The notes under the pieces: model-generated | What the model was told of the DNA's origin: nothing | Database searches by the model: none | The model's input: only the letters and a program-made list of their open reading frames with translations | Origin: Treponema sp. | GTDB taxonomy: Bacteria > Spirochaetota > Spirochaetia > Treponematales > Treponemataceae | Assembly (NCBI GenBank): GCA_022510845.1 | Contig: JAFLSR010000016.1 | Span: 1 to 48,520, forward strand | Length of the DNA: 48,520 bases | Direction of reading: 5' to 3' | Shown here: positions 47,469 to 48,520 of the stretch, piece after piece | Position numbering within the stretch: the stretch's first letter is position 1 | How the letters are laid out: every line of letters starts with the position of its first letter | Translations under genes and position numbers: made by a program

Positions 47469-48443
47469 TCAGCAAAAATCATCGGACACATCCCCGCCTG
47501 TCCATTCCTTGCCTTGCAGGACAGTAAAGTATTTGTCCGCGCTGTCTTTATGGAAACACGTCTTGTACAGGGAATGAACGTACAGTCCGTTTTCAAACGT
47601 GATGATGCCGACGCTCCACGGCTTGATGGCACGCTCTCCGTCTCCGCTCTCGCATTTCACTATGATTTGCTGTTTTTCCTCGCACAAAGCCGCTTCAAGA
47701 ACAATTGTCGTATACCGCGAATTCATGTAATACACGTTTCCTGTCTGCAAGTTTTCATAATACGCACTAAGCGGATTTTCTGACTTCTCTTGCGGACAGC
47801 AAGGGAAGTACGACGGAATCATGTTTCCTCGTACAACGGCGTTTGGTGTCAAAGACTCGTGAAAATCTTGGTCGAACGACTTTACTTTCTTTCTGCTTTC
47901 CGCCGAATTCCAGTCCAGCTCCTCTTTCTCCTGTGGGGTAGAGAATTTCAAGTCGATGTATTTTTGCAGGCATTCGTCAGCCTCTTTCTGCGAAACCGTT
48001 TTCATCCAGTTCAGGTTGGGAGCGTCAACCGTTTGCAGAATAGATATGTCGGACAAGATTTCCTCTATCTTTCTGCCGGTGAGAATTCTCAGTTGGGATT
48101 GTATGTTCGGCTGCAAGACTTTGAATTCAAACTTCGTTACCCAGCACAAGTTTGCAGCCCGGTTATCCTGCGAGTTATAATTCTTGTGAAAAACAACGTG
48201 CTGTTCATTTGGCGGATTGCCACGAAAGGCGGTCGCCGCAATCCTGTTTATCTTCTCACCGCCGATTCGCAAAAATCCTTTGTCATCAACATTGCCGAAA
48301 GTCCAGTTGCCGTCTATGCTTCTTTTCCGTCCGGTTTCTCTGCTATGCCGCATAACCGCGCCATTGTCGCGGACAGAATATGTCTCGTTTTTGTATGTAC
48401 AGGTCTTTTCCTGCGTAAAATCGTTTATGTTCTGCTCAATCAT
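47469..48443 (-). CDS. HNH-endonuclease-like protein
   Basis: The 324-residue protein begins MIEQNINDFTQEKTCTYKNE after a GGAGG site. Residues about 25-105 resemble HNH_3/NUMOD-type domains: YSVRDNGAVMRHSRETGRKR, FLRIGGEKINRIAATAFRGN, VVFHKNYNSQDNRAANLCWV, where H-K-N-x-x-S-x-D-N-R-A-x-N-L would be the catalytic loop (HKN in place of the usual H-x-D/N). The rest is not recognised. Such proteins are common in phages and as stand-alone homing enzymes, so mobile origin is possible. Upstream 48444-48520 may hold the end of another minus-strand gene whose TGA overlaps this ATG, but this is too short to judge. Confidence 0.7.
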   Translation of the reverse strand: MIEQNINDFTQEKTCTYKNETYSVRDNGAVMRHSRETGRKRSIDGNWTFGNVDDKGFLRIGGEKINRIAATAFRGNPPNEQHVVFHKNYNSQDNRAANLCWVTKFEFKVLQPNIQSQLRILTGRKIEEILSDISILQTVDAPNLNWMKTVSQKEADECLQKYIDLKFSTPQEKEELDWNSAESRKKVKSFDQDFHESLTPNAVVRGNMIPSYFPCCPQEKSENPLSAYYENLQTGNVYYMNSRYTTIVLEAALCEEKQQIIVKCESGDGERAIKPWSVGIITFENGLYVHSLYKTCFHKDSADKYFTVLQGKEWTGGDVSDDFC

Positions 48444-48520
48444 TCCCCGCCTCCCGCACTTCTTGTTAAGGGCTTCGCTCCTAGGCTTTCCCTGCAAGAC
48501 GGTGATTTTTTCGGGAGAGA

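Noticed and set aside
1..48520. CRISPR arrays, tRNA or rRNA genes, transposases
   Set aside because: No regularly spaced identical repeats with unique spacers, no cloverleaf outside tmRNA and no transposase-like frame were found. The 45 kb tandem repeat is coding.

Overview
The window reads as a chromosome segment from a treponeme-like spirochaete. Pointers are the gene set (HprK with HPr but no sugar PTS beside them, RsbU/STAS/RsbW modules, bactofilin, FlgD-Ig/OmpA surface protein, outer-membrane barrels, many TPR proteins), a moderate-to-low GC content with recurrent GCGAA/TTTTC words, and a two-piece-free tmRNA with a long tag. The genus assignment is inference from gene content; no 16S gene is present. 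No CRISPR array, tRNA, rRNA or recognisable insertion sequence was seen.

Layout. 1-3.0 kb: ruvA-ruvB-queA (+). 3.2-7.6 kb: an outer-membrane barrel gene followed by a giant FlgD-Ig/OmpA surface protein (-). 7.9-11.7 kb: gltA-rsuA-fhs (+). 11.8-12.1 kb: tmRNA (-). 12.4-15.0 kb: rsbU/STAS/rsbW partner-switching operon (-). 15.1-18.2 kb: TPR-nuclease-like, metallophosphoesterase and ParB-like genes (-), divergent from two TPR genes at 18.2-21.6 kb (+). 21.6-25.2 kb: xseA-xseB-mutL (-). 25.5-29.4 kb: a 57-residue zinc-ribbon gene (-), then rpsT, HU, bactofilin, rho and rpmE (+). 29.4-31.4 kb: nudC and an RlmK-like methyltransferase (-). 31.7-38.8 kb: DEAD-box helicase, rpoN, hpf, hprK, ptsH, lexA, holA (+). 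38.8-48.5 kb is more accessory: a PC4/YdbC-type protein, an outer-membrane gene remnant, two membrane proteins, an XRE regulator divergent from a CsgG-lipoprotein-DUF4810-DUF799 operon, a repeat-rich lipoprotein, then NERD, lipoprotein and HNH genes.

Two sequence-level patterns cut across the gene list. First, intergenic spacers carry a composite element of about 140 nt made of four consecutive hairpins; stem sequences differ between copies while pairing, order, length, the linker and some loops are kept. Four copies are clear (6388-6528, 33315-33450, 35133-35271, 36740-36881) and there are shorter relatives before ruvA, in the tmRNA leader and elsewhere. Second, at least six genes (ruvA, a TPR gene, xseA, the DEAD-box helicase, rpoN, hprK) have a sigma-70-type promoter whose -10 box ends only 5-8 nt before the start codon and have no Shine-Dalgarno sequence, which predicts leaderless mRNAs, while neighbouring genes have ordinary GGAGG sites.

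Working together: the left two thirds is DNA repair and recombination (RuvAB, MutL, ExoVII, LexA, HolA), translation quality control and ribosome biology (tmRNA, RsuA, S20, L31, HPF, QueA, RlmK-like), transcription control (Rho, sigma-54, anti-sigma switch, HPr/HprK) and one-carbon/citrate metabolism. The right third is cell-envelope and accessory material, with a self-contained CsgG-type lipoprotein operon whose promoter holds direct and inverted repeats that are plausible operators for the adjacent XRE repressor.
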